Origin: Arachnopeziza araneosa
Lineage: Eukaryota > Ascomycota > Leotiomycetes > Helotiales > Arachnopezizaceae
Reading direction: 5' to 3'
Assembly (NCBI GenBank): GCA_003988855.1
Contig: QYAI01000168.1
Span: 1-52,914, forward strand
Length of the DNA: 52,914 nt
In this document: positions 52,793-52,914 of the stretch, piece by piece
How the letters are laid out: each line of letters opens with the position of its first letter
Position numbering within the stretch: position 1 is the stretch's first letter
Made by a program: the position numbers and the translations under genes
Notes under the pieces: generated by a model
What the model saw: only the letters and a program-made list of their open reading frames with translations
Told to the model about the DNA's origin: nothing
Database searches by the model: none

Positions 52793-52914
52793 TAAGTTTA
52801 GTCACTCTTCTAGTGTAACGGCACGAACACGAATATGGCTAGTCAAGAGGCATATGGGAGTGCGTTGATAGTCTGAGTACATTCGGTTCATAGGCTAGCT
52901 ACGAAGAAAAAGAA

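Overview
The window is nuclear DNA of a filamentous ascomycete (Pezizomycotina). Genes carry short introns of about 45-115 bases with GTRNGT-like donors and CTRAC/CTAAT branch sites. The families are typical of these fungi: HET domains, Zn2Cys6 regulator, fungal P450, DHA1-type MFS carriers, fucose-lectin-like propellers and an HsbA-like secreted protein. A Leotiomycete is my best guess, from remembered family resemblance only. Several dead reading frames were killed by changes that all fit C-to-T at CpA, the signature of repeat-induced point mutation (RIP).

Layout. 1-1.1 kb: an open frame leaving the left edge and the tail of a dead pogo/Fot1-like transposase. 1.7-10.8 kb: cytochrome P450 (-), a probable MITE, an oleate-desaturase-like enzyme with a changed first histidine box (+), a DHA1-type exporter (-) and a PaxU/TMEM53-like hydrolase (-); these could form a small lipid or oxylipin cluster. 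11.9-13.0 kb: PAQR receptor (+). 13.9-17.1 kb: HET-ankyrin pseudogene (-). 18.4-20.8 kb: cobalamin-independent methionine synthase (-), with a 115-codon upstream frame overlapping its start.

22.0-27.8 kb: the most striking locus. A helical-bundle plus pseudokinase protein (-) and an active kinase fused to a 29-residue repeat linker, TPRs and nine ankyrin repeats (+) diverge from a shared 344-base promoter region. The arrangement resembles a sensor kinase paired with a pseudokinase executioner, as in RIPK3/MLKL; this is inference.

29.0-30.7 kb: second MFS carrier (+). 31.3-32.0 kb: broken HsbA-like gene (-). 34.3-35.6 kb: membrane-anchored fucose-lectin-like propeller (+). 37.4-38.4 kb: type I membrane glycoprotein (-). 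39.8-42.3 kb: NirA/NIT4-like Zn2Cys6 regulator (+). 42.8-45.6 kb: intact HET protein (-). 46.0-47.2 kb: phosphatidylserine-decarboxylase-like enzyme (-). 48.8-49.1 kb: unassigned, possibly decayed coding remnant (-). 49.7-50.9 kb: unknown-family protein with a 15-residue tandem repeat (+). The right end looks like decayed repeat DNA.

Exon coordinates were built by hand from splice signals and reading phase. Each intact multi-exon model sums to a whole number of codons without internal stops, but no transcript data were available.
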